Shown here one piece after another: positions 1 through 9,795 of a stretch of 64,000 bases of DNA (its first letter is position 1; the number at the start of each line of letters is the position of its first letter). Under the pieces are notes generated by a model. That model had not been told where the DNA came from. It was given only the letters and a program-made list of their open reading frames with translations, and did not search any database. This DNA comes from Mobiluncus porci (GTDB lineage Bacteria; Actinomycetota; Actinomycetes; Actinomycetales; Actinomycetaceae). The stretch is from the NCBI RefSeq assembly GCF_009695935.1, contig NZ_VUMY01000014.1, positions 18,465 to 82,464 of the forward strand. Reading direction: 5' to 3'. The position numbers and the translations under genes were made by a program.

Positions 1-643
1 AAACCGAGGCTACCGGACGGGAGTTTAGCGCGGAGGCCCCGATACCAATCGCACAAACGATAAACACTTCTGCGAGCATCACGGCTACGGCCTTGACAAA
101 CATGACCCACCCGAGTTGATTCGTCCCCACCAGAATCGCGAGCGGCACGGCTCCAACAAGGACGAACACCGCTCCAGAAATCCAGGCTGCCAGGAGCTTC
201 CCCCACAAAAGTGCGCTCGGGGTTATCGGCGTGGCCTGGAGAATCGCCAGATTCGCGGTCTCGCGGTCCCCGTTAATGGTTGTGGAGGCTAGCGCGGGGG
301 CAATCGCTAGGGACACACCCAAGGTAAACAGCAGCATTAACGCGAAACTCCACTGTTTCGCCTGGTATAGGGCGGTAGCCAAATCGGCGGGACTCATCCC
401 GTTATGGCTCCCAAAGTTGGCGTAAACCGCCAACATGCCAATCCACATGAGCGTCAGGAGAATAACCCACACGACCATCGCTGCAATCCACTTCTTTGAG
501 CGCGCCCGCCCAAGCAGCTCAAGTTTCATCACGGTCTCAACGGCGTTAAATGCGCCGGGGAGCCGGTGGGGCGCGGGTTCTCTTGGCCCGGTGGATGAGG
601 TGGTCTGATTCAACAAGGAGTCTTCAACCATGTTCCCGCTCAT
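1..643 (-). CDS. ABC-2 type exporter permease, N-terminal part (runs off window)
   Basis: The reading frame stays open from an ATG at 643 to the window edge, giving about 214 residues. After a short polar N-terminus (about residues 1-55) come hydrophobic stretches at roughly residues 57-77, 105-125 and 165-205, with a segment reading TTINGDRETANLAILQATP between the second and third. Hydrophobic helices alternating with a 'GERE.GTL.LL'-like cytoplasmic segment are typical of ABC-2 permeases that form a channel with a separate ATPase. Its ATG overlaps the TGA stop of the upstream ATPase gene (ATGA), so the two are translationally coupled and almost certainly form one exporter. The substrate cannot be read from the sequence. 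Confidence 0.75.
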   Translation of the reverse strand, partial: MSGNMVEDSLLNQTTSSTGPREPAPHRLPGAFNAVETVMKLELLGRARSKKWIAAMVVWVILLTLMWIGMLAVYANFGSHNGMSPADLATALYQAKQWSFALMLLFTLGVSLAIAPALASTTINGDRETANLAILQATPITPSALLWGKLLAAWISGAVFVLVGAVPLAILVGTNQLGWVMFVKAVAVMLAEVFIVCAIGIGASALNSRPVASV

Positions 644-1575
644 TTGCGTTCCCCCATATCGACTTGGAGATAAATCTCTTCGAGGCTGGGTTTGCCTGGC
701 GCCGCCCCGAAACCACTCACCTTCACCCCAGCCGCGACTATCCGCGCCAAAATATCGGCGGCCTCTTCGGGACCCGCGGCGTTGAACTCGTAATCGAGAC
801 AGCCCGCGGGGGTGAAAACGGTGAAATCTTCGGCCTCAATAAAAGCCCTAAACGCCGCCGAATCCAGCACCGAAAGGCGGTACCGCGACCCGACAGCTTG
901 ACCCTCGATGAGCTCAGACAAAGCAGAAGTGTCCACCACCCGACCTGCTTTCACGAACACGGCATCATCAATGGTGCCCTCGAGTTCGCTCAAAACATGG
1001 GAGGAAATCAGAACCGCCACTCCGTCATCGGCTTGCTCACGCAACAACTCTCGCAACTCGATGCGAGAACGCGGATCCATTCCCGCGGCGGGTTCGTCAA
1101 GCAGCAGCACACGGGGGTGGTTCAGTAAGGTTCTCGCCACCCCGAGACGCTGTTTTTGGCCGCGGGACAACACGTGGGCGAAACGATCCGACATATCTTC
1201 GAGGTGTACCTGCTCCAACAGCTCGGCCGAACGCTGTTTTGCCGTCGCCTTGTCGAGCCCGTAAAGCTGCCCGAAATAAGTCATGATTTCCTCGACGCGT
1301 AACTCGCCCCAAGAACCGAAGGTATCGGGGAGCCAACCAATCAGGGAGCGCGCTTCGCGGGCTTTAGTCCCAATGTCCAGCCCGGCCACGGAGACGGTGC
1401 CAGCATCTGGAGCCAGCATCCCTGAGAGCATCAGCATCAAAGTGGTTTTGCCAGCGCCATTGGGTCCGATCAGGCCGGTGATGGTGCCGGGACGCAAATG
1501 AATATCGATGCCATCAACCGCTCGGAAAGCCCCAAAATTTCGCACGAGTCCTTGCCCGCTTAATAATGCTTCCAT
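640..1575 (-). CDS. ABC transporter ATP-binding protein
   Basis: This is the ATPase of an ABC-2 type exporter with all nucleotide-binding motifs: Walker A GPNGAGKTT near residue 40, signature LSRGQKQR near residue 135, Walker B VLLLDEPAAGMDP near residue 155, and a switch histidine in SSHVLSELE. About 311 residues follow the chosen ATG at 1575, which has a GGGGA Shine-Dalgarno about 10 nt upstream. The frame extends upstream to 1674, but that extension shows no ribosome site and no family similarity. The roughly 90-residue C-terminal part after the NBD fits the accessory domain of CcmA/NatA-type ATPases. The stop overlaps the start of the permease gene. The transported substrate is unknown. 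Confidence 0.85.
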   Translation of the reverse strand: MEALLSGQGLVRNFGAFRAVDGIDIHLRPGTITGLIGPNGAGKTTLMLMLSGMLAPDAGTVSVAGLDIGTKAREARSLIGWLPDTFGSWGELRVEEIMTYFGQLYGLDKATAKQRSAELLEQVHLEDMSDRFAHVLSRGQKQRLGVARTLLNHPRVLLLDEPAAGMDPRSRIELRELLREQADDGVAVLISSHVLSELEGTIDDAVFVKAGRVVDTSALSELIEGQAVGSRYRLSVLDSAAFRAFIEAEDFTVFTPAGCLDYEFNAAGPEEAADILARIVAAGVKVSGFGAAPGKPSLEEIYLQVDMGERK

Positions 1576-1919
1576 GTATTCAGTATCCCCTAAGCCGCTT
1601 TGCGAGTTTAGTGTCATGATACTGGATTTGTTGAGCAAACAGTGACGGCAGCCAAGTTTGTTGAATGGAATCATTTTAGGCCGTACCTATCGACAAACCG
1701 TGTATCTATGGGTATGCCCGCGAATGCTAAAATAATTCTTGCGGAAATGACATGAATAAACCGTTTTCTGTTCCCGCGTTAGCGATTGAGGATCCGAACC
1801 TGGGTACAACCTGAAATCACAATGATTAAGGCTTTGTTGAATTATACTAGTAATGATTATCTATCTGGCAGAGATTTCTACACCAGGTAATCTGCTACTG
1901 CCGGAAAAGGGGGAGAAAT

Positions 1920-3578
1920 ATGAGATTTTCTTCTATGGTGAAGATGACCATGGCGGCGGTTATTGTCTTGGTCGTGCTGAGTCTAGCGGCTCAACTGAGC
2001 TCTATCATTGCCACTAACCAAGTCAGTCAAGCTCAATCAGAAGCCGCGCAGCGCCAGACTGCTATCAATGCGCTTAAGACCGCGAATACTACCCTGACAG
2101 GCAATGCTCGGGTTTATGTGGTTTCCGGTTTGACTGAATCCTTGAGTAATTATTTCAATGAACTCTACGTGGTGAGAAATCGGGACTTTGGAGAGAAACT
2201 TATCAAGGAGCACGGCGGCACTAAGGAACAAAACGATCTGGTGGCGGCGATGAAAGAAAGCGCCGAGGGAACCACCGAAATGGAAATCCACGCAATGGCT
2301 TTAGCAGCGCTCTCCCGCGGTGAAGATCGGGCACTACTTCCCTTAGATTTGCAAAACTATGCTTTCACTGCGGAAGAACAGGCGATGACCCCAGAAGTGG
2401 CGGGCGCGGCGGCTAGAAATATTGTCTTCGGTCAAACCTATATGAATGCAACGAAATCGGTGGAATCCCCCATAAATTCTTTGACCTTGGCAGAATCCAA
2501 TACCGCCAGCGGCAACAACCAGATCGCGCGTGCTACCACCATACAAAAAATCGCCGTCTTTGCCCTGATTGGTCTGTCATTCCTGTTGGCGGTGGAAGTA
2601 ATTGTCTTCCTCATTATTGTGTTGCGGACGGTAAATAGGCCTCTTTCCGGACACACCTTGGCTCTTCGCGAACACGACGCCTACGATCTTGGGTTCCGTC
2701 TGCGTGAAGATCGTGGGGTTCCGGAGATGCGCGAACTGGCTCAGGCTCTGAATTCTCAAAACGCGCGGGTGGCGAGCCTGATTGACTCGGTCGGTAGCAC
2801 TGCCGGTGACTTGAACGACAATGCTGGTTCGTTGAATACCACCTCAACCGAACTCGATAAGACCGCCGAAGATACGCGTGAACGTGCGGCACAAGCGGCT
2901 AGGCAAGCCGGGGAGCTCGCTACCAACATGGATACTTTGAGCGCGGCCATGGAACAGATGCAGACAGCGATTCGCCAAATTTCCGAGTCCGCCACTTCAG
3001 CCTCCGAGGTGGCTCACGAGGCAGTAGAATCGGTGGCCTCCGCGACTAAGGTGATTGACACCTTGAGCGAGTCTTCTGCCGGCATTGGGGAAATCACCCA
3101 ATCCATCACCTCCATTGCGGAACAGACCAATCTTTTGGCGTTGAATGCGACCATTGAAGCGGCCCGCGCGGGAGACGCTGGTAAAGGCTTTGCCGTTGTA
3201 GCCGGTGAAGTGAAGGATCTTGCCTCCCAAACGGGACAAGCCACTGCGGATATCTCCGAGCGGGTGGCCTCCATTCAGGAGGACTCCGCTAAGGCCGCTG
3301 AAGCTGTGGCGCAAATCTCGGAGATTATCCAGCGGATTAATGACTCTCAGGCAACCATAGCCTCGGCGGTGGAAGAACAAACCGCTACCACAAACGAGAT
3401 GTTTGGGGTGGTGCGCGGGGCCGCGACCACGACCCAAGAAATCGTCGGCTCCATCGAGACTGTTTCTCAAACGGCGGAGAAATCTGCGCAAGCCTCCCGA
3501 GCCACCTTGGAGTCAAGTCAAGCAGTGGCGGCTTCTTCGGAGAGTCTTCACGAACTAGTCGGCAAGTACCATCAATAA
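1920..3578 (+). CDS. Methyl-accepting chemotaxis protein 1
   Basis: A transmembrane chemoreceptor of 552 residues. TM1 spans about residues 10-32, a four-helix-type extracellular sensor follows to about 207, and TM2 lies at about 208-232. A HAMP-like linker leads to a long coiled-coil signalling domain whose hairpin tip carries [16 protein letters not shown] (around residue 403), the invariant contact site for CheA/CheW. A strong ribosome site (GGGGGAG) precedes the ATG. No CheR-tethering pentapeptide is visible at the C-terminus. The gene ends 19 bp before a solute-binding lipoprotein gene, so the receptor may read that protein's ligand-bound state; this is inference. A TATACT box lies at 1843-1848. 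Confidence 0.95.
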   Translation: MRFSSMVKMTMAAVIVLVVLSLAAQLSSIIATNQVSQAQSEAAQRQTAINALKTANTTLTGNARVYVVSGLTESLSNYFNELYVVRNRDFGEKLIKEHGGTKEQNDLVAAMKESAEGTTEMEIHAMALAALSRGEDRALLPLDLQNYAFTAEEQAMTPEVAGAAARNIVFGQTYMNATKSVESPINSLTLAESNTASGNNQIARATTIQKIAVFALIGLSFLLAVEVIVFLIIVLRTVNRPLSGHTLALREHDAYDLGFRLREDRGVPEMRELAQALNSQNARVASLIDSVGSTAGDLNDNAGSLNTTSTELDKTAEDTRERAAQAARQAGELATNMDTLSAAMEQMQTAIRQISESATSASEVAHEAVESVASATKVIDTLSESSAGIGEITQSITSIAEQTNLLALNATIEAARAGDAGKGFAVVAGEVKDLASQTGQATADISERVASIQEDSAKAAEAVAQISEIIQRINDSQATIASAVEEQTATTNEMFGVVRGAATTTQEIVGSIETVSQTAEKSAQASRATLESSQAVAASSESLHELVGKYHQ

Positions 3579-3597
3579 GTTAAGGGCGGTGTAAATC

Positions 3598-4533
3598 ATG
3601 AAGAAACTGGTCAACAATCCCTCGAACTCGAAGGCTTTCTTAAAGAAATCGAAACTGCTCTACCTGGGGCTAGCAACGTGTCTGGCGGTGTCACTAACGG
3701 CTTGCGGGGGAGGATCTAAGACTGGCACAGTGGTTTCCTATGACATTTCGAAGCTGAAAGCTGACCCCACCGTGGCGGCAATGGTTCCTGCCGAGAATAA
3801 GGACACGCTGAAGGTGGGAATGAATATTCCCTATACTCCAGCGGAGTTCTTTGATGAAAACAACAAACCTGTAGGCTACGAGGTGGATGCTTTAAACGCT
3901 TTGGCGAGGGTCATGGGAGTGAAGCAACTGGAGATTATACAAGAAGATGACTTTGATGCCCTCCTTCCCGAGGTTAATGCTGGAACCTACGATATGGTTG
4001 TGTCTGCTATGACCCTGACTAAAGAACGCATGAGGAGCACTAACATGGTTTCTTACGCGAACGCCGGTTATGTCTATGGAGCCAAAAGGGGTAATCCGAA
4101 ACAATTCGACTACGCGAACCCCTGTGGCTTCAAGGTGGGAGCCCAGGCTGGCACCTCTCAAGCAGAAATGCTCCAGACCTCTAGCGATGCCTGCGTCACC
4201 GACGGTAAACAACCGCTGACGATTGTGACTGATGCGGATCAGGACAAACTGGTAGCACAGGTTGTCGATGGTAGCTTAGATGCTGTAATTGGGGAAAGCC
4301 CCATCATGAAATACGAGGAAGTGAACAACGAACAATTCTCTACAGTAGGCGAGATTCTTGGGGTTGCTCCGCAAGGAGTGATCACTGCGAAAAACAACGA
4401 AGCGCTCGCTAAAGCGGTACAGGCCGGTCTGCAAAAGATGATGGATGACGGGACTTTGAAGGAAGTCTTCAAACCCTGGGGTCAAGACAGCATTGTCCTG
4501 AATTTCGCCACTTTGAACCCGCCTATCATGTGA
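3598..4533 (+). CDS. Amino-acid-type solute-binding lipoprotein (SBP family 3)
   Basis: A secreted, lipid-anchored binding protein of 311 residues. The signal peptide ends in a lipobox (LTAC, modified Cys at about 36) followed by GGG. The mature part matches family 3 binding proteins: MNIPYTPAEFFDENNKPVGY near the N-terminus, a ligand-contact segment around VVSAMTLTKERM, and the second-lobe GAQAGTSQAEM. No permease or ATPase genes follow, which is unusual for an uptake system, and the gene sits directly behind a chemoreceptor. It may therefore serve chemotaxis, or share a permease encoded elsewhere. The ligand is probably an amino acid by family; the exact one cannot be told. Confidence 0.9.
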   Translation: MKKLVNNPSNSKAFLKKSKLLYLGLATCLAVSLTACGGGSKTGTVVSYDISKLKADPTVAAMVPAENKDTLKVGMNIPYTPAEFFDENNKPVGYEVDALNALARVMGVKQLEIIQEDDFDALLPEVNAGTYDMVVSAMTLTKERMRSTNMVSYANAGYVYGAKRGNPKQFDYANPCGFKVGAQAGTSQAEMLQTSSDACVTDGKQPLTIVTDADQDKLVAQVVDGSLDAVIGESPIMKYEEVNNEQFSTVGEILGVAPQGVITAKNNEALAKAVQAGLQKMMDDGTLKEVFKPWGQDSIVLNFATLNPPIM

Positions 4534-4595
4534 ACGCTGAGGGCGTGTTTCACTGATCCACTTTTTGAGTAAGCCGTCCGCTGACAAGCGGATAT

Positions 4596-6185
4596 TTAGA
4601 GGATCCCGACGAAGGTTCCACAAAGAATCTTCGTGATCATTGCGACCGGATACGCCATTGCGTAGCCGAGGGATACACGGGGATCATTATTGGTCTGGTC
4701 ATTAGCGAAACCGAGAACCGCGGGCTGAGTTTGGGCTCCTCCCAAGAATCCGGCTAGTTTCGTTCCGCCCATCTTGGTCACGAAACGCATGGTAATAAAG
4801 AGAAGCAATCCGAATACGGTCGTGATGACAATGCCGAGAAGAAGGATCTTCCACCAGTCTCCTCCAGTGAAAGCGGTTTGGATGGAGCCTCCAGCATTAA
4901 CTCCTGCTTGCGCTAAGAAGAGCAGCAGGCCGATTTCCCCGATAACCTGGCCGGTCGTGTAGGGCAAGGTGGTGACAAATGGTCCGATTCGTCCAATTCG
5001 TCCCATGATCAAACCCACAATGAGAATTCCTGCGGCGTAACCGACGCTGAAAGTCCCCCCAGCAGGGTTCGGAATTGGAATCTGGCCAACGAGGAACCCT
5101 AAGGTCATGCCAATCCCGAGAGCTACTGGATTTAGAGAAGTCAGACCGCGGGTGGAATCGCCAAGATATTTTGTGACTTCGGTTATGTTCGAGATGGGGG
5201 AAACTACCCGTAGACGGTCGCCAAGCTGTAAAACCAAATCGGGATACGCCACCATGTCCACGTCCCCGCGACGAACCCGCGATACGGTTGCTCCGAAACG
5301 ATCTCCCATATTAAGCTCGGAGATGGTTTTACCCGCTTTAGAGACATCGGAAAGCGTAATGCGTCGGTAGTCAAGATAGGTACGATCAGTTTGCAAAGAG
5401 TGGGAAGAAGAATGACCGAGGTCGTTAATGATAGTCTGAACGGAAATGGCTTCCCCCACGATAGTCAAAAGATCCCCCTTGTTGAGAGTATCTGACATAT
5501 TGGGTCGGGTGATGGGTCCGGTTTCGCCACGGCGTAGACGGGAAAAAGCCAGCTTCTCGTTAAACCGTTCGTAAATATCTCCCAGGCGTGGGCGGGAATC
5601 TGTTTCCACCCGAATGGTTTTTGACACTAATGGAGAGGGGGCATCTTTGTCGTTTTTCCCGCTCTTTAGAGCGAAGATGGAGAAAAGCAACATGCCAAGA
5701 ACGCCGTAGAGATAGGAAATGGAATAGCCTACAGTAGCGGCGACCGAATCTCCTGATTTTTCTCCGACGGCTTCGAGCATAGGTGTGTTTGTGAGCGCTC
5801 CGGCCAGTGTGCCGCCGATTTGACTTATCGACATTCCAAGCAAGGAGCCTAACCCTACTGCCAGAGCGCTAACCGCTATATAAGCCGCTACTAGGACTAG
5901 AATTGATTTCCAGGCGGTTCGCATGGTGGCGAAGAAGCTAGTGCCGGAGCTGCAACCGATTGAAAAAGCGAACAGGGACAGTCCCAGCACGGCGATTTCT
6001 TTTGGGATAGAAAGCTCATATCCTTGGGATTTTCCCCAAGCTGAAATCGCGATTGCTAGGAAGAGCACAGCGGCGGCACCTAAAGAGACACCTTTAATTT
6101 TGATGTGGCCAATTGCCATCCCAATTCCGAGCAAAACTACGAGAAGCACAACGGGCTGTACCGCAAAATATGCAAACAAAAGCAT
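4596..6185 (-). CDS. AspT/YidE-family transporter (aspartate:alanine exchanger type)
   Basis: A membrane transporter of 529 residues with the AAE family layout: five or so helices at the N-terminus, a cytoplasmic middle part (about residues 200-345) with two RCK_C/TrkA-C-like modules (SRLRRGETGP and SRVRRGDVDMV), and a second helix bundle. Members exchange aspartate for alanine or transport related dicarboxylates; here the substrate is unproven. The first ATG at 6185 directly abuts an AGGAGG ribosome site with no spacer, so translation may really start at the TTG two codons later. It converges with the binding-protein gene (62 bp between stops) and has no obvious partner. Confidence 0.82.
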   Translation of the reverse strand: MLLFAYFAVQPVVLLVVLLGIGMAIGHIKIKGVSLGAAAVLFLAIAISAWGKSQGYELSIPKEIAVLGLSLFAFSIGCSSGTSFFATMRTAWKSILVLVAAYIAVSALAVGLGSLLGMSISQIGGTLAGALTNTPMLEAVGEKSGDSVAATVGYSISYLYGVLGMLLFSIFALKSGKNDKDAPSPLVSKTIRVETDSRPRLGDIYERFNEKLAFSRLRRGETGPITRPNMSDTLNKGDLLTIVGEAISVQTIINDLGHSSSHSLQTDRTYLDYRRITLSDVSKAGKTISELNMGDRFGATVSRVRRGDVDMVAYPDLVLQLGDRLRVVSPISNITEVTKYLGDSTRGLTSLNPVALGIGMTLGFLVGQIPIPNPAGGTFSVGYAAGILIVGLIMGRIGRIGPFVTTLPYTTGQVIGEIGLLLFLAQAGVNAGGSIQTAFTGGDWWKILLLGIVITTVFGLLLFITMRFVTKMGGTKLAGFLGGAQTQPAVLGFANDQTNNDPRVSLGYAMAYPVAMITKILCGTFVGIL

Positions 6186-6257
6186 CCTCCTGTAACTCTG
6201 TTGTCCTCCTGAACCGGCGGCGATTTGCTGCCAAGAGTCACTAATAGTCTAGCGGTT

Positions 6258-7790
6258 TTATCGCATGGTGAAGTCAGACTCGTCATTGTCTTTCAAAGCA
6301 GGGTGAGTTTCTACCAAGTCTCGATTTTCCAGCCAGTTCCGGTCGGTGAGCATTCTGGCCGCGGACAGGCCAATTCCGATTGCGAGTATCACTACAGAGA
6401 CCTCTATCAGGGAGGAAGTCGCTTTGGTAAAATCACCTTGGTTCAAGTGAGTTAAAGCAGCGTAGAGTGGCACCCCAGGAATCATCAAGACAGCGGCGGG
6501 CACGGAAAGAGACACCCGGGAGTACGTGAAGTTTGACAAACGAGACACTAAATCTGCTGCCAAACCAATTGCCAGAGCCTCTAGGCCGACAGCAAACTGC
6601 CAGTCCATGCCGTTTTCCACCAGCAGAAACCGAAGAGGGTTGAATACTGCGCAAATCAGACCCGCATAAAAACATAGTGGTCTGGTGGAATTAAACAGCA
6701 TGGCGAAACCTGCAGAGGCGACGAAAGAACACAATGTGCGCATGAGGTAAAGCCATTTACCCTCCAGAGGAGGAACGTTTGGGGGATCTACTGTCCAGTT
6801 AAATGCCAGAGAAACCAGCCAAACCGCCGCACCAGCGGATATGACCAGCATTACGGTGTAAACCATCCTGGATATTCCCGCAGAGAGATCCATTCGCAGT
6901 AAATCCAGCATGGAAGTTATGAGAGGAAAACCCGGAACCAGGAATAAAACTGCGGAAACGATTCCAGCGCGAAAACCGATGGTATCTCCGGAGATCCAAG
7001 GCGGCAAAGCGATAATTTCGTAACTATTCATGAATAGAAGTAAAAAGTGGTTTAGTGCTGTTGCGAGTCCTACGTAGACAGTGGCGCCAACGAATCCGGC
7101 TGCAAGCCAGACCCCGAAATGGTTCATCTGACGGTGCAGCATGACGCGGCGTAATAATTGACCAGAGGCTGCGGCGAAGCCGGCAATGAGACATTCGGCC
7201 AGACCTCCACGGTTGAGGAAACAGAAGCAAGCACAAGCGATTCCGGATGCTAATATATTTTCGAGGGATCCGTATTCAGGGGGATAGGCATCAATTCGAT
7301 CCAGGATTCGATTTGCCTCTTGCGGTGTAGTCCCCGGTTCTAGGTTCTGCGTGAAAGAGCGTAGGCGGTCAAGTTTGGCGGCGTTAGTCCCAAAAATGCG
7401 TTGCTCAGAGATTTCGGTGCGGGAGAAAGGCCGAAGATAGACTGTGGAACTGATTTCGCCAAAGGTTACTAAAACGTGATGCTCTTCAGCACCCATAGCG
7501 GCAGCAAGCCGAGCCATGGATACTTTAATCCGATAGGCCGAAGCGCCGCAGGTCTGTAAAACGTGGCCGAGCCTCATGAGGACTTTAGACTGCTCAGTGA
7601 GCTGGATCCGGACGCGCTCGTATTCCACCAGGCGTTCAGAGTCTAAACCTAGAATCGGGTCGGCAGTGTAGGGAGTGGGTGCGAATGCTTGGTCTTTTTC
7701 GTGAGGGAAAAGGACGTTCAGCGTGCCTTGGATTCTGCGATTTATGGAGTTGAAAGTCGTTTCAATGCTACGTAGTCGTCTAAACATCAT
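6258..7790 (-). CDS. Threonine/serine exporter family protein (ThrE-like)
   Basis: An integral membrane protein of about 510 residues. The cytoplasmic N-terminal domain has the ThrE pattern (VLMRLGHVLQTCGASAY, later ILDRIDAYPPEYGS) and is followed by about ten helices, including the family motif LVPGFPLITSMLDLL and its counterpart MIPGVPLYAALTHLN. ThrE proteins export L-threonine and L-serine by proton motive force. I chose the ATG-ATG at 7790; a GTG at 7850 in frame would add 20 residues but has no ribosome site and lies beyond a small hairpin. The neighbours are another exchanger downstream and divergent ilvB, fitting a role in amino-acid balance. Confidence 0.85.
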   Translation of the reverse strand: MMFRRLRSIETTFNSINRRIQGTLNVLFPHEKDQAFAPTPYTADPILGLDSERLVEYERVRIQLTEQSKVLMRLGHVLQTCGASAYRIKVSMARLAAAMGAEEHHVLVTFGEISSTVYLRPFSRTEISEQRIFGTNAAKLDRLRSFTQNLEPGTTPQEANRILDRIDAYPPEYGSLENILASGIACACFCFLNRGGLAECLIAGFAAASGQLLRRVMLHRQMNHFGVWLAAGFVGATVYVGLATALNHFLLLFMNSYEIIALPPWISGDTIGFRAGIVSAVLFLVPGFPLITSMLDLLRMDLSAGISRMVYTVMLVISAGAAVWLVSLAFNWTVDPPNVPPLEGKWLYLMRTLCSFVASAGFAMLFNSTRPLCFYAGLICAVFNPLRFLLVENGMDWQFAVGLEALAIGLAADLVSRLSNFTYSRVSLSVPAAVLMIPGVPLYAALTHLNQGDFTKATSSLIEVSVVILAIGIGLSAARMLTDRNWLENRDLVETHPALKDNDESDFTMR

Positions 7791-7954
7791 GTAACTAGTT
7801 AACCCTCTTGGAGGGGTTTTAAATAAGGACTTATGACCCCGGTGGCTCACTATTATGACAGCTATAGCGTCTCAAATAATGGCTCGTTATCCACTATGTG
7901 AGATTTTTCGATTTTTTTTTGGGTTCCTCCATGGAGGTCGTTACAGTTAACCCC

Positions 7955-9790
7955 ATGAGTGCGAACCATCAAAAAACCCCCGGAGCCGCAGCCCCGGGAA
8001 GCAACTTTACGGAGAACCCGGAAAGCGGGGAAGTCATGACGGGCGCCCAAGCCGTCATCCGAACACTCGAAGAACTCGGGGTGGTCGATGTGTTTGGCAT
8101 CCCCGGCGGTGCCATCCTCTCGACCTTTGACCCGCTGTACGACTCTAAAAAGTTGAACTTTATCCTCACCCGCCACGAGCAGGGAGCCGCCCACGCCGCG
8201 GAGGGCTACGCGAAATCAACCGGTAAAGTCGGAGTCGCTTTGGTGACCTCCGGACCAGCGGCGACGAACCTGCTGACGGGACTCGCCGATGCGATGATGG
8301 ACTCGGTGCCTCTGGTGGCCATTACCGGCCAGGTCGGGAAGGAATCCATCGGCACGGACGCCTTCCAAGAGTCCGACATCGTGGGGGCCTCCATGCCGCT
8401 AACCAAGCACGGTTTCTTGGTGATGGATCCCCAGGAGGTTCCCGAGAAAATTGCTGAAGCCTTCCATATTGCCTCTACTGGACGCCCCGGGCCGGTTCTG
8501 GTGGATGTGTCGAAAACGGCTCAAGTCGGCAAGATGACTTTCAACTGGCCGCCAAAACTCAACCTTCCCGGCTACAAGGTTCCCGGCAAGCCCTCTCGTC
8601 AACAGATTTCCGCGGCAGCGGCAGAGATTGCGGCCGCGCGCCGTCCGGTGCTCTATGTGGGCGGTGGGATATTTTCGGCAAATGCTACCGATGAGCTCGC
8701 CCAACTCGCGGAAATGACCGGCGCGGCGGTGGTCACCACCTTGACCGCCCGCGGCGCTTATCCCGATGAGGACCCGAAACACATGGGAATGCCGGGGATG
8801 CATGGTTCGGTTTCCGCGGTACTGTCGATGCAACAAGCCGACCTCTTGGTGGCACTCGGCACCCGCTTTGATGACCGCGTCACCGGAGACACCTCGACCT
8901 TCGCCTCTCACGCGAAAGTCATCCACGTCGATATTGATGCCGCTGAAATCGGGAAGATTCGCGAAGCGGACGTCCCGATTGTGGGGGACTTGAAAGAGGT
9001 TCTCGGTGCGCTGTTGCGCGAACTCCCCGGAGCCTACAAACAGTACGGGAAACCGGATTTGTCCCCGTGGATTGCGAGCCTCACAAAGCTCAAGGATAAA
9101 TACCCGCTGTATTTTGATGACGTACAAGACGGTCTCGTCACCCCGCAAAAGGCCATCAAGGTGCTGGGGGACATTGCTGACGAGGACACCATCTATGTCA
9201 CCGGCGTCGGCCAGCACCAAATGTGGGCTTCCCAGTTCATCACCTACCGTCATCCTCGAACCTATATTTCCTCTTGTGGACTCGGCACGATGGGCTTCGG
9301 AGTGCCGGCCGCGATGGGCGCGAAAGTGGCCAACCCCGACCGGGAAGTGTGGCTGATTGACGGGGATGGTTCCTTCCAGATGACCAACCAGGAGCTCGCC
9401 ACCTGCACTCAGTCGCACATTCCCATCAAGGTCATGATTATCAACAACTCCTCGCTCGGCATGGTGCGCCAGTGGCAAACCCTGTTCTACAACGAGAGAT
9501 ATTCCCAGACTGACCTCCACGACGGGGCGCGCGACGCCTCCGAATGCGGGAGAGTGGGGATTCCGGATTTCATGATGCTCGCGAAGGCCTACGGAGCCGA
9601 GGGGATTCGGATCACGAAGCCCGAAGAGCTGGAGGAGGGTCTGAAGAAGGCTCATGAAATCAACGACCGGCCGGTAGTGGTGGAGGTTCTGGTGAGCCCC
9701 GACGCCATGGTTTTCCCGATGGTTCCCGCCGGCCAGACTAATGACAAAGTTTTCTATACGGCTAACAAAGTCGTGACGTGGGAGGACTAA
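7955..9790 (+). CDS. ilvB: Acetolactate synthase, large (catalytic) subunit
   Basis: The thiamine-diphosphate enzyme that joins two pyruvates to acetolactate (valine, leucine) or pyruvate with 2-oxobutyrate (isoleucine). The catalytic glutamate is in RHEQGAAHAAEGYAK, and the cofactor-binding motif GDGSFQMTNQELAT lies near the C-terminus. The start is uncertain: GTG 7898, ATG 7931 and ATG 7955 are in frame and none has a well-placed ribosome site; conserved similarity only begins around 8036. The gene is followed after 5 bp by ilvN and then ilvC, the usual actinobacterial ilvBNC order. The run of nine T at 7912-7920 lies inside or just upstream of the coding start. Confidence 0.97.
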   Translation: MSANHQKTPGAAAPGSNFTENPESGEVMTGAQAVIRTLEELGVVDVFGIPGGAILSTFDPLYDSKKLNFILTRHEQGAAHAAEGYAKSTGKVGVALVTSGPAATNLLTGLADAMMDSVPLVAITGQVGKESIGTDAFQESDIVGASMPLTKHGFLVMDPQEVPEKIAEAFHIASTGRPGPVLVDVSKTAQVGKMTFNWPPKLNLPGYKVPGKPSRQQISAAAAEIAAARRPVLYVGGGIFSANATDELAQLAEMTGAAVVTTLTARGAYPDEDPKHMGMPGMHGSVSAVLSMQQADLLVALGTRFDDRVTGDTSTFASHAKVIHVDIDAAEIGKIREADVPIVGDLKEVLGALLRELPGAYKQYGKPDLSPWIASLTKLKDKYPLYFDDVQDGLVTPQKAIKVLGDIADEDTIYVTGVGQHQMWASQFITYRHPRTYISSCGLGTMGFGVPAAMGAKVANPDREVWLIDGDGSFQMTNQELATCTQSHIPIKVMIINNSSLGMVRQWQTLFYNERYSQTDLHDGARDASECGRVGIPDFMMLAKAYGAEGIRITKPEELEEGLKKAHEINDRPVVVEVLVSPDAMVFPMVPAGQTNDKVFYTANKVVTWED

Positions 9791-9795
9791 GAGAG

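Noticed and set aside
6258..7850. GTG 7850 as the start of the ThrE-like gene
   Set aside because: The extra 20 residues have no family similarity, no ribosome site precedes the GTG, and a small hairpin lies between it and the ATG-ATG at 7790. It remains possible.
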